This document shows, one piece after another, positions 8,798 to 16,737 of a stretch of 64,000 bases of DNA. The notes beneath the pieces were generated by a model. It had not been told where the DNA came from and searched no databases. It saw only the letters and a program-made list of their open reading frames with translations. How positions within the stretch are numbered: position 1 is the stretch's first letter; the number at the start of each line of letters is the position of its first letter. The position numbers and the translations under genes are program-made. The stretch comes from Pseudomonas sp. ADAK13 (GTDB lineage Bacteria > Pseudomonadota > Gammaproteobacteria > Pseudomonadales > Pseudomonadaceae): NCBI RefSeq assembly GCF_012935715.1, contig NZ_CP052860.1:5084001-5148000 (forward strand). Reading direction: 5' to 3'.

Positions 8798-10620
8798 GTC
8801 GGTTCTCCAGGTGTTGTGGTAGTGGAAGCAGAGCAGCAACCGGCACTGGGAGCAGGGCCGGCAATGGCCTGGCGCGGGTCGTCCCACACCAGTTGGGCGA
8901 TAAAGCCTGGCAGCGGCGCGTACTCTTGCGGCGTCAACACCCGGGCACTATCGAGATGGGTCACCACCACGGACAACTGCGTGGCGTCAGTGGGGCCAAG
9001 GTTCAGCGCCCTGGCATTGCGTGCGGCATTCAATGCCCGGGACACGCCCTGGGTGATACAGCGGCCCTTGTCATCCACCAGGCCCATGCCGATGCGACTG
9101 AAGCGCCCGACGTAGTGCGGATTGTCGGCACTCACCTGCTGTGGCGTGGCGTCGGGCTGGTTGAGGAATACGTCGATCAGGTAGGTGTCGTGGGTGCAGC
9201 GCACATGGTCGAACACCACCCACGGCCCAAGGCCGGCGGCGTTGTTCGTCGCCGGGGCGGGCGCCGAACGGTGTTGGCAGCAGGCCTTCGCCGCCGCCCT
9301 GGTCGCGCCAAACTGCGGGGCCACGGGCGTGCCGTAGTCGTAGCCGATATGCCGACTGTCCTGGGCCATGTCACCCAGGGTGGTGTAGCGCCAGGCATCG
9401 GCGCTGGTGAAGGTGACGGTGCTGGCGTCGCTCCCGGCAAACGGCTGGAGCAGGCACTGGGTGGTGTACTGCGCCGCCGGGTTGGCGCGGATCCAGACTT
9501 CCAGCATCCGGTCGATATTGGCGTGATACGAGCTGAACACCGGGTCGAACGCGGTGTAGGCATTGTCGGCCATGTCGCCGCCGATCCAGCCGTGATAGTT
9601 GTCGTGGGGTTGCTCGTAGAGCCCGTCGAAATTCAGTGCGCGGTTGGGGTACAGGTCGTCTTTCTGCGGCGGGTCAAACACCGGAATGTTCGCCCACGGA
9701 TAGCCCGGCACGCCTTGGGGTTGGCTGAACGAGGTGAACTGCAGCGCATCCACCACTTGTTGCTGGAAAATCCGGCTCATCGCGTACAGCTCCGTGCGCT
9801 CATGCCGGAACGGTTCGCCCTGGGTGTAGAACAGCGGGTTGCGCTGCACGAAGCGACAATCCACCCCGTTGACCGCGCCCCTGGCGCACACCTTCGAGGT
9901 GCCGTCCTTGGCGGCGGCGTAACGCAACGGGTTGGGCCGCACTTCACCGGTGTGCGGGTGCACGTAGGTTTCATCGAGAAACGCCTGGGGCAAACCGGCC
10001 TGGGGGCTGCCGTCGACACTGGCGTCTTCGGCCATCCAGTCCCAATAGGGAATCGGGCAGTCGATCAGCGCCTCCAGGTACAGCAGATAGGCCCGGTGCC
10101 ACAGGGCAAAGGCTTCCTGGTAATGCAGGCACCAGTTGGTGTGGATATAGGCGTAGCGCTGCCACGGCGAACCGCTGTCGGGGTCGGCCACCTGCATCAC
10201 GTCATCCAGGCGCGAGCGGTACAGGTTCAGTTGTTCGGTGCTCAGGGCGCGGATGTCCTGGCGCACGCGCTTGACCGGGTGGGGCAGGTCGGGAGGGGGA
10301 ATGCGCTCGGCGATATCGAACGGTGAGCTGGGGGTCAGGCGCCAGCCCTGGTTGACCCACAGCCTGAAGGTTTCCAGGGCGTCTATGGGCCAGAACTGCT
10401 GCGGGTCGAGGGTCAGCGGCATGCTGCGCGAGGCCAGGTGCTGGTAGATGGTTTCGGACCAGGTCTTGACCGACGCCGGGTCTTCGAGGAACACGAAGTA
10501 GGCGTTCATGCAGCCCACCCAGGAGGCGGCGACGGCGGCGCGTTGTGCGGGCGGTATCCAGTAAGGGGCGCTGAAGAGGCCGTGGATATCGGTGGCCCAT
10601 GTCGGTTTCGCGACTATCAT
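8794..10620 (-). CDS. Tyrosinase-family type 3 copper oxidase
   Basis: A 608-residue polyphenol oxidase-like protein. CuA region: H160/H166 in an IHTNWCLHYQEAF context and H175 in FALWHRAYLLYLE, the usual tyrosinase signature. CuB region: H339 and H343 in HDNYHGWIGG, then H366 in FDPVFSSYHANID, the standard FDPxF...HH-type motif. Known activity of the family is hydroxylation of monophenols and oxidation of o-diphenols to quinones using O2 at a binuclear copper site. It is larger than typical bacterial tyrosinases (about 280-500 residues), with an N-terminal extension of roughly 120 residues. No signal peptide is visible. The start ATG is preceded by AGAGGGAT. First gene of a three-gene leftward operon, divergent from an Lrp-type regulator. 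Substrate unknown; pigment or phenolic metabolism is inference. Confidence 0.9.
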   Translation of the reverse strand: MIVAKPTWATDIHGLFSAPYWIPPAQRAAVAASWVGCMNAYFVFLEDPASVKTWSETIYQHLASRSMPLTLDPQQFWPIDALETFRLWVNQGWRLTPSSPFDIAERIPPPDLPHPVKRVRQDIRALSTEQLNLYRSRLDDVMQVADPDSGSPWQRYAYIHTNWCLHYQEAFALWHRAYLLYLEALIDCPIPYWDWMAEDASVDGSPQAGLPQAFLDETYVHPHTGEVRPNPLRYAAAKDGTSKVCARGAVNGVDCRFVQRNPLFYTQGEPFRHERTELYAMSRIFQQQVVDALQFTSFSQPQGVPGYPWANIPVFDPPQKDDLYPNRALNFDGLYEQPHDNYHGWIGGDMADNAYTAFDPVFSSYHANIDRMLEVWIRANPAAQYTTQCLLQPFAGSDASTVTFTSADAWRYTTLGDMAQDSRHIGYDYGTPVAPQFGATRAAAKACCQHRSAPAPATNNAAGLGPWVVFDHVRCTHDTYLIDVFLNQPDATPQQVSADNPHYVGRFSRIGMGLVDDKGRCITQGVSRALNAARNARALNLGPTDATQLSVVVTHLDSARVLTPQEYAPLPGFIAQLVWDDPRQAIAGPAPSAGCCSASTTTTPGEPT

Positions 10621-10758
10621 AAGATCCCTCTCATGCCGCCCCGATGCCTGATTTGGCTGGGCTGCTAAGCTGGATTGATGTTAGTGCGCCGCTGCGCAGG
10701 ATTTGTGCAAATTGACGGGGTTTTACGGTGGATTCATTGCAGTTTTTTCAAGGAAGAT
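10621..10758. promoter_or_regulatory. Divergent control region, tyrosinase operon / Lrp gene
   Basis: A 138-base gap between two divergent start codons must contain both promoters and probably the Lrp-type operator. No confident -35/-10 pair could be assigned by eye. Confidence 0.5.
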
Positions 10759-11244
10759 ATGGAAAAAATGACAGATGCCATGGATTTGAAAATTCTGGGG
10801 AAGTTGCAAAGGGATTGCAGCCAGAGTCTGGAGTTGTTGAGTGACAGTGTGGGGTTGTCTTCGACCAGCTGCTACCGGCGTATCAGGCGGCTGGAGAGTG
10901 TCGGGATTATCAAGGCGAAGGTGGCGGTGCTGGATGAGCGCAAGCTTGGGATTCAGGTGACGGCGTTCTTTTTGATCAAGCTTGATAGGGACAGCAATGA
11001 CATTGACCGCAAGATGCAGCATATCCTGGCGAGTCATCCGGAGATTCAGGACTGCTATCTGCTGACCGGGGAGTTTGATTTTGTGATGGTGGCGAAGTTT
11101 CGGGATGCCACGGAGTACACGGATTATATCTATCGGTTTTTAGACATTTACCGGGATATTCCGATTCGTACTTATTCTTCTACGTTGGTGGTGCGGACGG
11201 TTAAGAAGTCTTATGAATTGCCGTTGCCTTTGTCGTTGCTGTGA
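10759..11244 (+). CDS. Lrp/AsnC-family transcriptional regulator
   Basis: A 161-residue regulator. An N-terminal winged helix-turn-helix (MDLKILGKLQRD...SSTSCYRRIRRLE, roughly residues 5-60) is followed by a RAM/AsnC ligand-binding domain (KLGIQVTAFFLIKL...TGEFDFVMVAKF). Start chosen at the ATG behind AAGGAAG (spacing about three to five); a frame extending 28 codons upstream has no ribosome site. It is transcribed divergently from the tyrosinase operon across about 140 bases, so it is the natural candidate regulator of that operon and of itself. Codon use looks less GC-biased than neighbouring genes (many TTT, ATT and GGG codons), which may point to separate acquisition. Confidence 0.88.
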   Translation: MEKMTDAMDLKILGKLQRDCSQSLELLSDSVGLSSTSCYRRIRRLESVGIIKAKVAVLDERKLGIQVTAFFLIKLDRDSNDIDRKMQHILASHPEIQDCYLLTGEFDFVMVAKFRDATEYTDYIYRFLDIYRDIPIRTYSSTLVVRTVKKSYELPLPLSLL

Positions 11245-11246
11245 TT

Positions 11247-12070
11247 GGGGGGCATATCCGTTATTTAGGTAACGGCGGCTTATGGTTTCGCTCTTACAGC
11301 GACTCACTTTGGAAAAGCCCCAAAGTAAGCAAAGGGCTCTGCCCCGCCTGTCGGCACCTCGCCTAGGCTCGGTGTTCCCTCACTCCGGCGCTGCTCCGCG
11401 GGCCGCCGCGATGGGCCATCCTTGGCCCAGCGCGGCTAAACCGGCGTCCTGCCGGTTTACCCGCTCCGCACCACCTGCGTTCGGCCTCGGGCTGAGTGGG
11501 GCAGTCAGAGCCAGATCAAGATCAAAATCTACAGCACAGCGGCCTACAGGCCGGCTTGAGTGGTAGAAGCAAATCAAAATCTAAAGCGGGGCACGATCAA
11601 ATGTGGGAGCTGGCTTGCCTGCGATGGCATCAACAGGGTGTACCTGAAAAACCGAGGTGTCTGCATCGCAGGCAAGCCAGCTCCCACAGAAAAGCAGAGC
11701 TGCAGCAGTTTCAGATTTGGTTTTCGCTTTGGCTTTTGATCTGGCTTCTACCACTCAAGCCGGCCTGTAGGCCGCTGTGCTGTTGATCTGCTTTTGATCT
11801 TGATCTTAGGCGCCCCGTTAAACCACGCTGGCCGAACGCAGGCTTTGGAGCGTGGGTAACCCGGCAGGACGCCGGGTTAGCCGCGCTGGGCCAAGGATGG
11901 CCCATCGCGGCGGCCCACGGTCCAAAGCCGGAGTGAGGGCACACCGAGCCTAGGCGAGGTGCCGAGTGGTGGGGCAAGAGCGTTTTGCTTACTTTTGCGC
12001 TGTTCAAAAGTGAGCCGCTGTAAGAGCGGAACCAATAGTGGCCGTTACCTAAATAACGGATATGCCCCCC
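11247..12070. repeat. Long foldback (palindromic) intergenic element, copy A
   Basis: An 824-bp non-coding element. Its outer 30 bases (11247-11276 and 12041-12070) are perfect inverted repeats beginning GGGGGGCATATCCG. Further in, the two ~310-base arms match imperfectly: both contain the 'ttcgctcttacagcg' block, the GCCTAGGC block, a CCGGCGTCC/GGACGCCGG block and the small CGGCCTACAGGCCG palindrome. The centre holds a REPIN. It fills the gap between the Lrp gene and the TPS-transport gene run. No transposase is inside, so it behaves like a miniature inverted-repeat element or a fluorescens-group intergenic repeat. A related copy lies at 22311-24825. Confidence 0.85.
11602..11688. repeat. 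REPIN (paired REP palindromes) in element A
   Basis: Begins TGTGGGAGCTGGCTTGCCTG and ends with its reverse complement ...CAAGCCAGCTCCCACA, the typical Pseudomonas REP doublet in inverted orientation with about 40 bases between the conserved blocks. It forms the central part of the foldback element. Confidence 0.9.
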
Positions 12071-12212
12071 AAACCCCCCCGCCCAAAAAAAGAAGCTTTT
12101 ATGACAAAAGTTCGGTAGTCCCCAGCGACCCCGGTCTTGGCTATGTAACGCGCTCAACAACGCCAAAACAGGCGATGCCAGAGCCGCAAGCAGGATGCCA
12201 GGAGTGGGGCGA

Positions 12213-12815
12213 ATGGGAACTATGGAACGTTACTCGAAAGTCGGCATGCAGGAGCTCGACCAGCGCCTGTCAAAGATCGTCGAAGCCGCGCGCAAAAAGC
12301 CGGTCTCGGTCTACCGCTATGGCGCACCGTGGGTATGGATCGTCTCCCAGGACGACTGGCAAGGCGCACTCAAGGAAGTCTCCAGCTATATCCCCGCAGG
12401 CCATTCACTGGTCCTGCTGCGCCCGCAGATCGACGACATCCTCGACCACCACCGCGACCTGCTCCAGGCCGAACCCGGCACCCGGATCGCCCCCCAGACC
12501 GTCTTGCAGATCCTGCTGCTGCAACTCCTGTACTCGGTCCCCAACGAACAGCAACTGCACGAACAGCTCAACTACAACCTGCTGTTCCGCTGGTTCGTCG
12601 GCCTCGACCTGAACCAGAAAGTCTGGGGCATCAACCTTCTTCAACGCGACATCGCCACCTTCCTCGGCAACCCGCAGGCGGTGCAACTGATCCAGAAAAT
12701 CATCGGTGAAGTGTTCTGTGGCGCCTTGCTGCACATGCCGGAGTTCTCCCTGAACTTCGCCCTGCTGCACACCTGGCTCGCACGGCACGGCAACACCTCG
12801 ATATCCAGCAATTGA
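12213..12815 (+). CDS. Phd/YefM-like domain fused to DUF772 transposase N-terminal domain
   Basis: A 200-residue protein. Residues about 4-50 (MERYSKVGMQELDQRL...PVSVYRYGAPWVWIVSQDDW) match the Phd/YefM antitoxin fold pattern: a start that organises dimerisation, then 'rrG-pva-lvs-xdw'. Residues about 90-165 (LLLQLLYSVPNEQQLHEQ, NYNLLFRWFVGL) match the DUF772 N-terminal domain of IS5/IS1182-type transposases. No DDE catalytic domain follows and the frame ends naturally. Start at the ATG eight bases after AGGAG (12200-12204); a slightly later ATG at 12222 is also possible. It is immediately upstream of the TpsB gene, possibly translationally coupled to it. Likely a domesticated regulator or a relic; function unknown. 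Confidence 0.75.
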   Translation: MGTMERYSKVGMQELDQRLSKIVEAARKKPVSVYRYGAPWVWIVSQDDWQGALKEVSSYIPAGHSLVLLRPQIDDILDHHRDLLQAEPGTRIAPQTVLQILLLQLLYSVPNEQQLHEQLNYNLLFRWFVGLDLNQKVWGINLLQRDIATFLGNPQAVQLIQKIIGEVFCGALLHMPEFSLNFALLHTWLARHGNTSISSN

Positions 12816-12874
12816 ACAGGCCAGACGCCGGGCAAACGGCGACGGCAATCATCTTGAGTAAACCAGGGGGCGGT

Positions 12875-14473
12875 GTGGAGCATCTGTTCAAATCAACGCT
12901 GGCGCTGTGCTGGCTGACGCTGGGCGCATTGGCGCAGCCGGTGCAGGCCGAAGAGCAGGGCGCCCAGCCCGAAGCTCCGGCACGGCGGGTGGACGTCAAC
13001 GAGTACTTTGTGCGCGGCAATACCGTGCTCGATGCCCGGGCGATCGAAGAAGCGGTGTACCCGTTTCTCGGCCCGCAAAAGACCCTGGCCGATATCGAAG
13101 GCGCCCGGGATGCCTTGCAGAAGATCTACCAGGAACGCGGCTACCAATCGGTGTTCGTGGAGCTGCCGGAGCAGAAGGTCGACGACGGCATTGTCTACCT
13201 GCAAGTCAGCGAGACCAAGGTCGGCCGCGTCCGTGTGGTCGGCGCCAAGCATTATTCGCCAGTGGAAATCCGCGAAGAAGTGCCGGGCCTGAAGGAGGGC
13301 GCCGTACCGGACTTCACCCGCGTGCAAACCCAGCTCGCCGGCCTCAACCGCGGCGTCGGGCGCCAGGTCACGCCGCTGGTTCGCGAAGGCCAGCGCCCCG
13401 GCACCATGGACGTCGACCTGCAGGTGGAAGACCAGAACCCGTGGCACGCCAGCCTCGGCCTGAACAACGACTACAGCGCCGACACCAAGGAGCTGCGCAG
13501 CGTGGCCACGCTGGGTTACGACAACCTCTGGCAGTTGGGCCGCAGCATTTCCCTGACCTACTTTACGGCGCCCCAGGACAGTGACAATGCCAAGGTCTGG
13601 TCGGGCTCCTACACCGCACCGCTGAATGATCGCTGGAGCCTGCAGTTCTCCGGTTACCAGTCCGACAGCAACATCGCCACCATCGGCGGCAGCAACGTGT
13701 TGGGCAAGGGCCATTCCTACGGCGTGGCGGCGATCTACAGCCTGCCGGCCAGCGGCAGCTGGGCCAACTCGTTCTCGGTCGGTGTGGACTTCAAGGACTT
13801 CAAGGAGCAGATGAAGTTTGGCAGCAGCACGGACGATATCCCGCTCAAGTACGCACCGCTCACGTTCGGCTACAACGGCTACCGCTACACCGAGCAGTCG
13901 CAGCTGGGCCTGGGCTTGAACCTGATCGTCGGCACCCGCGCGTTTTTTGGCTACGGCAGCGACGCCGAAGAGTTCCAGTACAAACGCGACAAGGCCAGCC
14001 CGAGTTTCGCCGTGCTCAAGGGCGACCTGAATTACACCTACACCTTCGGCAACGACTGGCAATCGGCGTCCAAGGCCGGCTTCCAGTTGGCCTCGGGGCC
14101 GCTGGTGTCCAACGAGCAATATTCCGCCGGCGGTGCCACCTCGGTACGCGGTTACCTCGCCGCCGAGCGCACCGGTGACGAAGGCTACCTGCTGTCCCAG
14201 GAACTGCGCACGCCGTCGCTGGCCAAGTTCCTCGGCAGTTATGTGCAGGAGTGGCGCTTCTACGCGTTTGCCGAAGGCGCGCGCTTGCGCCTGCATGATC
14301 CGCTGCCCGAGCAGGAAGACGAATACAGCCTGGCCAGTGTCGGCCTGGGCACCCGCGCCAGTTTGAGCAAGTGGTTGTCCGGCAGCCTGGATTGGGGCTA
14401 CCCGCTGCTCGATGGCCCAAACACCCAGAAACAGGACTCGCGACTGCACTTCAGTGTGCAGGCGACTTTCTGA
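12875..14473 (+). CDS. TpsB outer-membrane transporter (ShlB/FhaC/HecB family)
   Basis: Two-partner-secretion pore that exports the cognate TpsA across the outer membrane. With the GTG start at 12875 the protein has 532 residues: signal peptide ending VQA/EE, two POTRA domains (from VNEYFVRGNTVLD through LQVSETKVGRVRVVG and onward to about residue 190), then a 16-strand beta-barrel ending in a C-terminal Phe (SVQATF), as expected for BAM assembly. The conserved barrel-loop motif appears as SVRGYL. The frame is open upstream to a TTG at 12812 that overlaps the preceding stop; the GTG was chosen because it places the signal peptide at the N-terminus and has AGGGGGC before it. Expected partner: the TpsA at 3-5309. 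Confidence 0.9.
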   Translation: MEHLFKSTLALCWLTLGALAQPVQAEEQGAQPEAPARRVDVNEYFVRGNTVLDARAIEEAVYPFLGPQKTLADIEGARDALQKIYQERGYQSVFVELPEQKVDDGIVYLQVSETKVGRVRVVGAKHYSPVEIREEVPGLKEGAVPDFTRVQTQLAGLNRGVGRQVTPLVREGQRPGTMDVDLQVEDQNPWHASLGLNNDYSADTKELRSVATLGYDNLWQLGRSISLTYFTAPQDSDNAKVWSGSYTAPLNDRWSLQFSGYQSDSNIATIGGSNVLGKGHSYGVAAIYSLPASGSWANSFSVGVDFKDFKEQMKFGSSTDDIPLKYAPLTFGYNGYRYTEQSQLGLGLNLIVGTRAFFGYGSDAEEFQYKRDKASPSFAVLKGDLNYTYTFGNDWQSASKAGFQLASGPLVSNEQYSAGGATSVRGYLAAERTGDEGYLLSQELRTPSLAKFLGSYVQEWRFYAFAEGARLRLHDPLPEQEDEYSLASVGLGTRASLSKWLSGSLDWGYPLLDGPNTQKQDSRLHFSVQATF

Positions 14474-14497
14474 CCCTTTTTTTCGGAGACTCCTGAC

Positions 14498-16297
14498 ATG
14501 CAACGCCTATTTCTGAGCCTGTTGATCTGCCTGGGCTTCGCGCTCCCGGCCACCGCCCATGCCTGGTGGCAGGACGACTGGCACTACCGTAAACAGATCA
14601 CCGTGGACACCACCTCCCAAGGCGCGGCCATCAGCCAGGCCCTGGGCCGCACGGCGCTGTTGGTACGCCTGCACACCGGCAACTTCACTTTTGACGGGGT
14701 CAAGGACGACGGTGCCGACCTGCGTTTTGTCAGCGCCGACGACAAGACCGTGTTCAACCACCAGATCGAAAGCTTCGACCCACTGATGGGCATGGCGCTG
14801 ATCTGGGTCGATGTGCCCAAGGTCGAAGGCGGCCAGCGCCAGGACCTGTGGATGTACTACGGCAATCAGAAGGCCCCGGCCACCGCCAACGGCCAACTGA
14901 CCTTTGACCCGAACTACACCGCGCTCTACCACTTTGACGGTGCCAATGGCACGCCGCCCCGGGACACCACGGCCTACGGAAACACCGCCCTGAATGCCAC
15001 CGGCGCGAGCATCGACGGGGTCATCGGCCGCGCGTTGCAGTTCAGCGGCCAGCCGTTGCTGCTGCCGGCCAGTCCGTCGCTGCAACACAGCGCGGGCAGT
15101 GCGTTTACCTTCAGTGCCTGGTTGCGGCTGGACCAGGCCAGCGGTGAGCAAGTGGTGATGGCTCGTCGCGAGGGTGCCCACAGCCTGTTGCTGGGCTTGA
15201 ACCAGGGCATGCCGTTTATCGAAATCGACGGCCAGCGCGCGGTCTCGACCCAGCTGCTGAACCCGGGGCAATGGCAGCACCTGGCGTTCAGCGCCGAGGG
15301 CGACAAGGTTTCGCTCTACGTCAATGGCCGCGAAACGGCGAGCCTGGCGATAGCGATGCCGGCGTTCAATTCCCAGCTGGCCATCGGTGCTGACTTGCCG
15401 GAAGCCGCCAGCGGGCACTTGCCGTTTGCCGGTGCCATGGACGAGCTGCGCCTGTCCAAGGTCGCGCGCCCGGCAGCCCTGTTGCTGGCCGATGCCACGG
15501 CCCAGGGCGCCGAGTCGAAACTGGTGACCTACGGCGTGGATGAAGAACAGTCGGGCTTCGGTTTCGGCAGCCTGGGGTTCCTGCTCAAGGCCGTGCCGGT
15601 GGATGCCTGGGTGATCATCCTGGTGCTGGTGGGGATGATGTTCCAGTCGTGGTTCATCATGGTCCGCAAGAACCGCCAGGTCAGTCGCGTGAGTGCGGCC
15701 AACGAGATCTTCCGCGAGGAATTCGCGCAGATCGGCACCCGCCTGGAGATGTACTACGACGACGCATTGCTGGCCGAGCGCCTGACCCATTCCTCGCTGT
15801 GGCGCCTGTACCGGGTGGCGGTCAAGGAAATCCGAACCCGCCGCGCCCAGGGCGCCGACACCTCGTCGGTTTCGGCGGCGACCATCGAAGCCATTCGCTG
15901 CTCCATGGACGGTGTGCGCACCCGGGAAAACCAGTTGCTCGGCGCCAAGCTTTCAACCCTGTCCAACGCCATCGCCGGCGGCCCGTACATCGGCCTGCTG
16001 GGCACGGTGCTGGGGATCATGGTGGTGTTCCTCGGCACGGCAATGGCCGGTGACGTGAACATCAACGCCATTGCCCCGGGCATGGCGGCGGCCCTGCTGG
16101 CCACGGCCATGGGTCTGTTTGTCGCGATCCCCGCGCTGTTTGGCTACAACCGCCTGATTACCCGCAACAAGGAAGTCAGCGCCGACATGCGCGTGTTCGT
16201 CGACGAGTTCATCACTCGCCTGGCGGAGATGCACGGCGAGAGCCAGCACAGTGAAGCGGCGCACCGTCGCGACCACCACGCCACCGTCCCGGCCTGA
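14498..16297 (+). CDS. DUF2341-LamG-MotA/TolQ/ExbB fusion protein
   Basis: A 599-residue fusion. Signal peptide at 1-22 (ending AHA/WW). Residues ~23-125 resemble DUF2341 (WHYRKQITV...LWMYYGN). Residues ~140-325 resemble a concanavalin/LamG lectin-like domain (YHFDGANG, FTFSAWLR, LYVNGRE). A membrane segment at ~368-388 leads into an ExbB/TolQ proton-channel core with GGPYIGLLGTVLGIMVVF (494-511) and APGMAAALLATAMGLFVAIPALFGYN (526-551). Thus a periplasmic sugar-binding-like head of about 350 residues is attached to a Ton/Tol-type motor subunit. Next to ExbD (11 bases) and a TonB-like gene. Inference: the motor energises export, assembly or substrate uptake linked to the TPS exoprotein, and the head senses or anchors a ligand. 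Confidence 0.88.
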   Translation: MQRLFLSLLICLGFALPATAHAWWQDDWHYRKQITVDTTSQGAAISQALGRTALLVRLHTGNFTFDGVKDDGADLRFVSADDKTVFNHQIESFDPLMGMALIWVDVPKVEGGQRQDLWMYYGNQKAPATANGQLTFDPNYTALYHFDGANGTPPRDTTAYGNTALNATGASIDGVIGRALQFSGQPLLLPASPSLQHSAGSAFTFSAWLRLDQASGEQVVMARREGAHSLLLGLNQGMPFIEIDGQRAVSTQLLNPGQWQHLAFSAEGDKVSLYVNGRETASLAIAMPAFNSQLAIGADLPEAASGHLPFAGAMDELRLSKVARPAALLLADATAQGAESKLVTYGVDEEQSGFGFGSLGFLLKAVPVDAWVIILVLVGMMFQSWFIMVRKNRQVSRVSAANEIFREEFAQIGTRLEMYYDDALLAERLTHSSLWRLYRVAVKEIRTRRAQGADTSSVSAATIEAIRCSMDGVRTRENQLLGAKLSTLSNAIAGGPYIGLLGTVLGIMVVFLGTAMAGDVNINAIAPGMAAALLATAMGLFVAIPALFGYNRLITRNKEVSADMRVFVDEFITRLAEMHGESQHSEAAHRRDHHATVPA

Positions 16298-16308
16298 GGA
16301 GAATCAGC

Positions 16309-16734
16309 ATGGCTTCCGTGAATGCCTCCCACGACGATGACGATGACGCACCCGTCGACAGCATCAACATCACGCCCCTGGTGGACGTGCTGATGGTGGT
16401 GTTGGTGATGTTTATCCTGACCGCCACCGCCCAGGTCTCGGGGATCCAGATCCACCTGCCCAAGGCCAGCGCCTCGGTGTCGCTGTCGGAGGCCAAGACC
16501 AAGGCGATCTCGGTAAACGATGGCGGCCAGGTGTTTCTCGACGCTTACCCGGTGACCTTGCCCGAGTTGGAAGAGCGCCTGCGCATCGAGAAAGCGCAGA
16601 ACCCGGACTTCCCGGTCATCGTGCGCGGCGACGCCATGGTGCAGTACCAGAAGGTCATCGAAGTGCTCGACTTGCTGCGCCGCCTGGAGCTGTCCCAGGT
16701 CGGGCTGGTCACCGGCAAACCGAGCCAGGGCTGA
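16309..16734 (+). CDS. ExbD/TolR-family biopolymer transport protein
   Basis: A 141-residue protein with an acidic cytoplasmic N-terminus (DDDDD), a single membrane segment (INITPLVDVLMVVLVMF...) carrying the conserved proton-path Asp at position 26, and a periplasmic domain with the VIRGD-type motif (VIVRGDAMVQY). Known role of the family: with ExbB it forms the proton-motive-force-driven stator complex that moves TonB. Sits between the ExbB fusion and the TonB-like gene with very short gaps, so one operon. The start ATG follows a GAGGAGAAT ribosome site. Confidence 0.92.
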   Translation: MASVNASHDDDDDAPVDSINITPLVDVLMVVLVMFILTATAQVSGIQIHLPKASASVSLSEAKTKAISVNDGGQVFLDAYPVTLPELEERLRIEKAQNPDFPVIVRGDAMVQYQKVIEVLDLLRRLELSQVGLVTGKPSQG

Positions 16735-16737
16735 CCC

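Noticed and set aside
7100..9115. A 671-codon + strand frame opposite the unknown protein and tyrosinase genes, and similar long antisense frames at 5330-6958, 8788-10326, 12893-14503, 20283-21911, 52866-55208 and 56628-58874
   Set aside because: They lie exactly antisense to genes with clear domains, have low-complexity composition (Arg/Gly/His/Gln-rich) and no plausible start sites. They are shadows typical of GC-rich genomes.
11282..11566. A 94-codon frame in the left arm of element A with a near copy at 22341-22619
   Set aside because: The two translations resemble each other only because the DNA repeat is conserved; there is no ribosome site and the opposite arm encodes the reverse complement. 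Treated as non-coding repeat.
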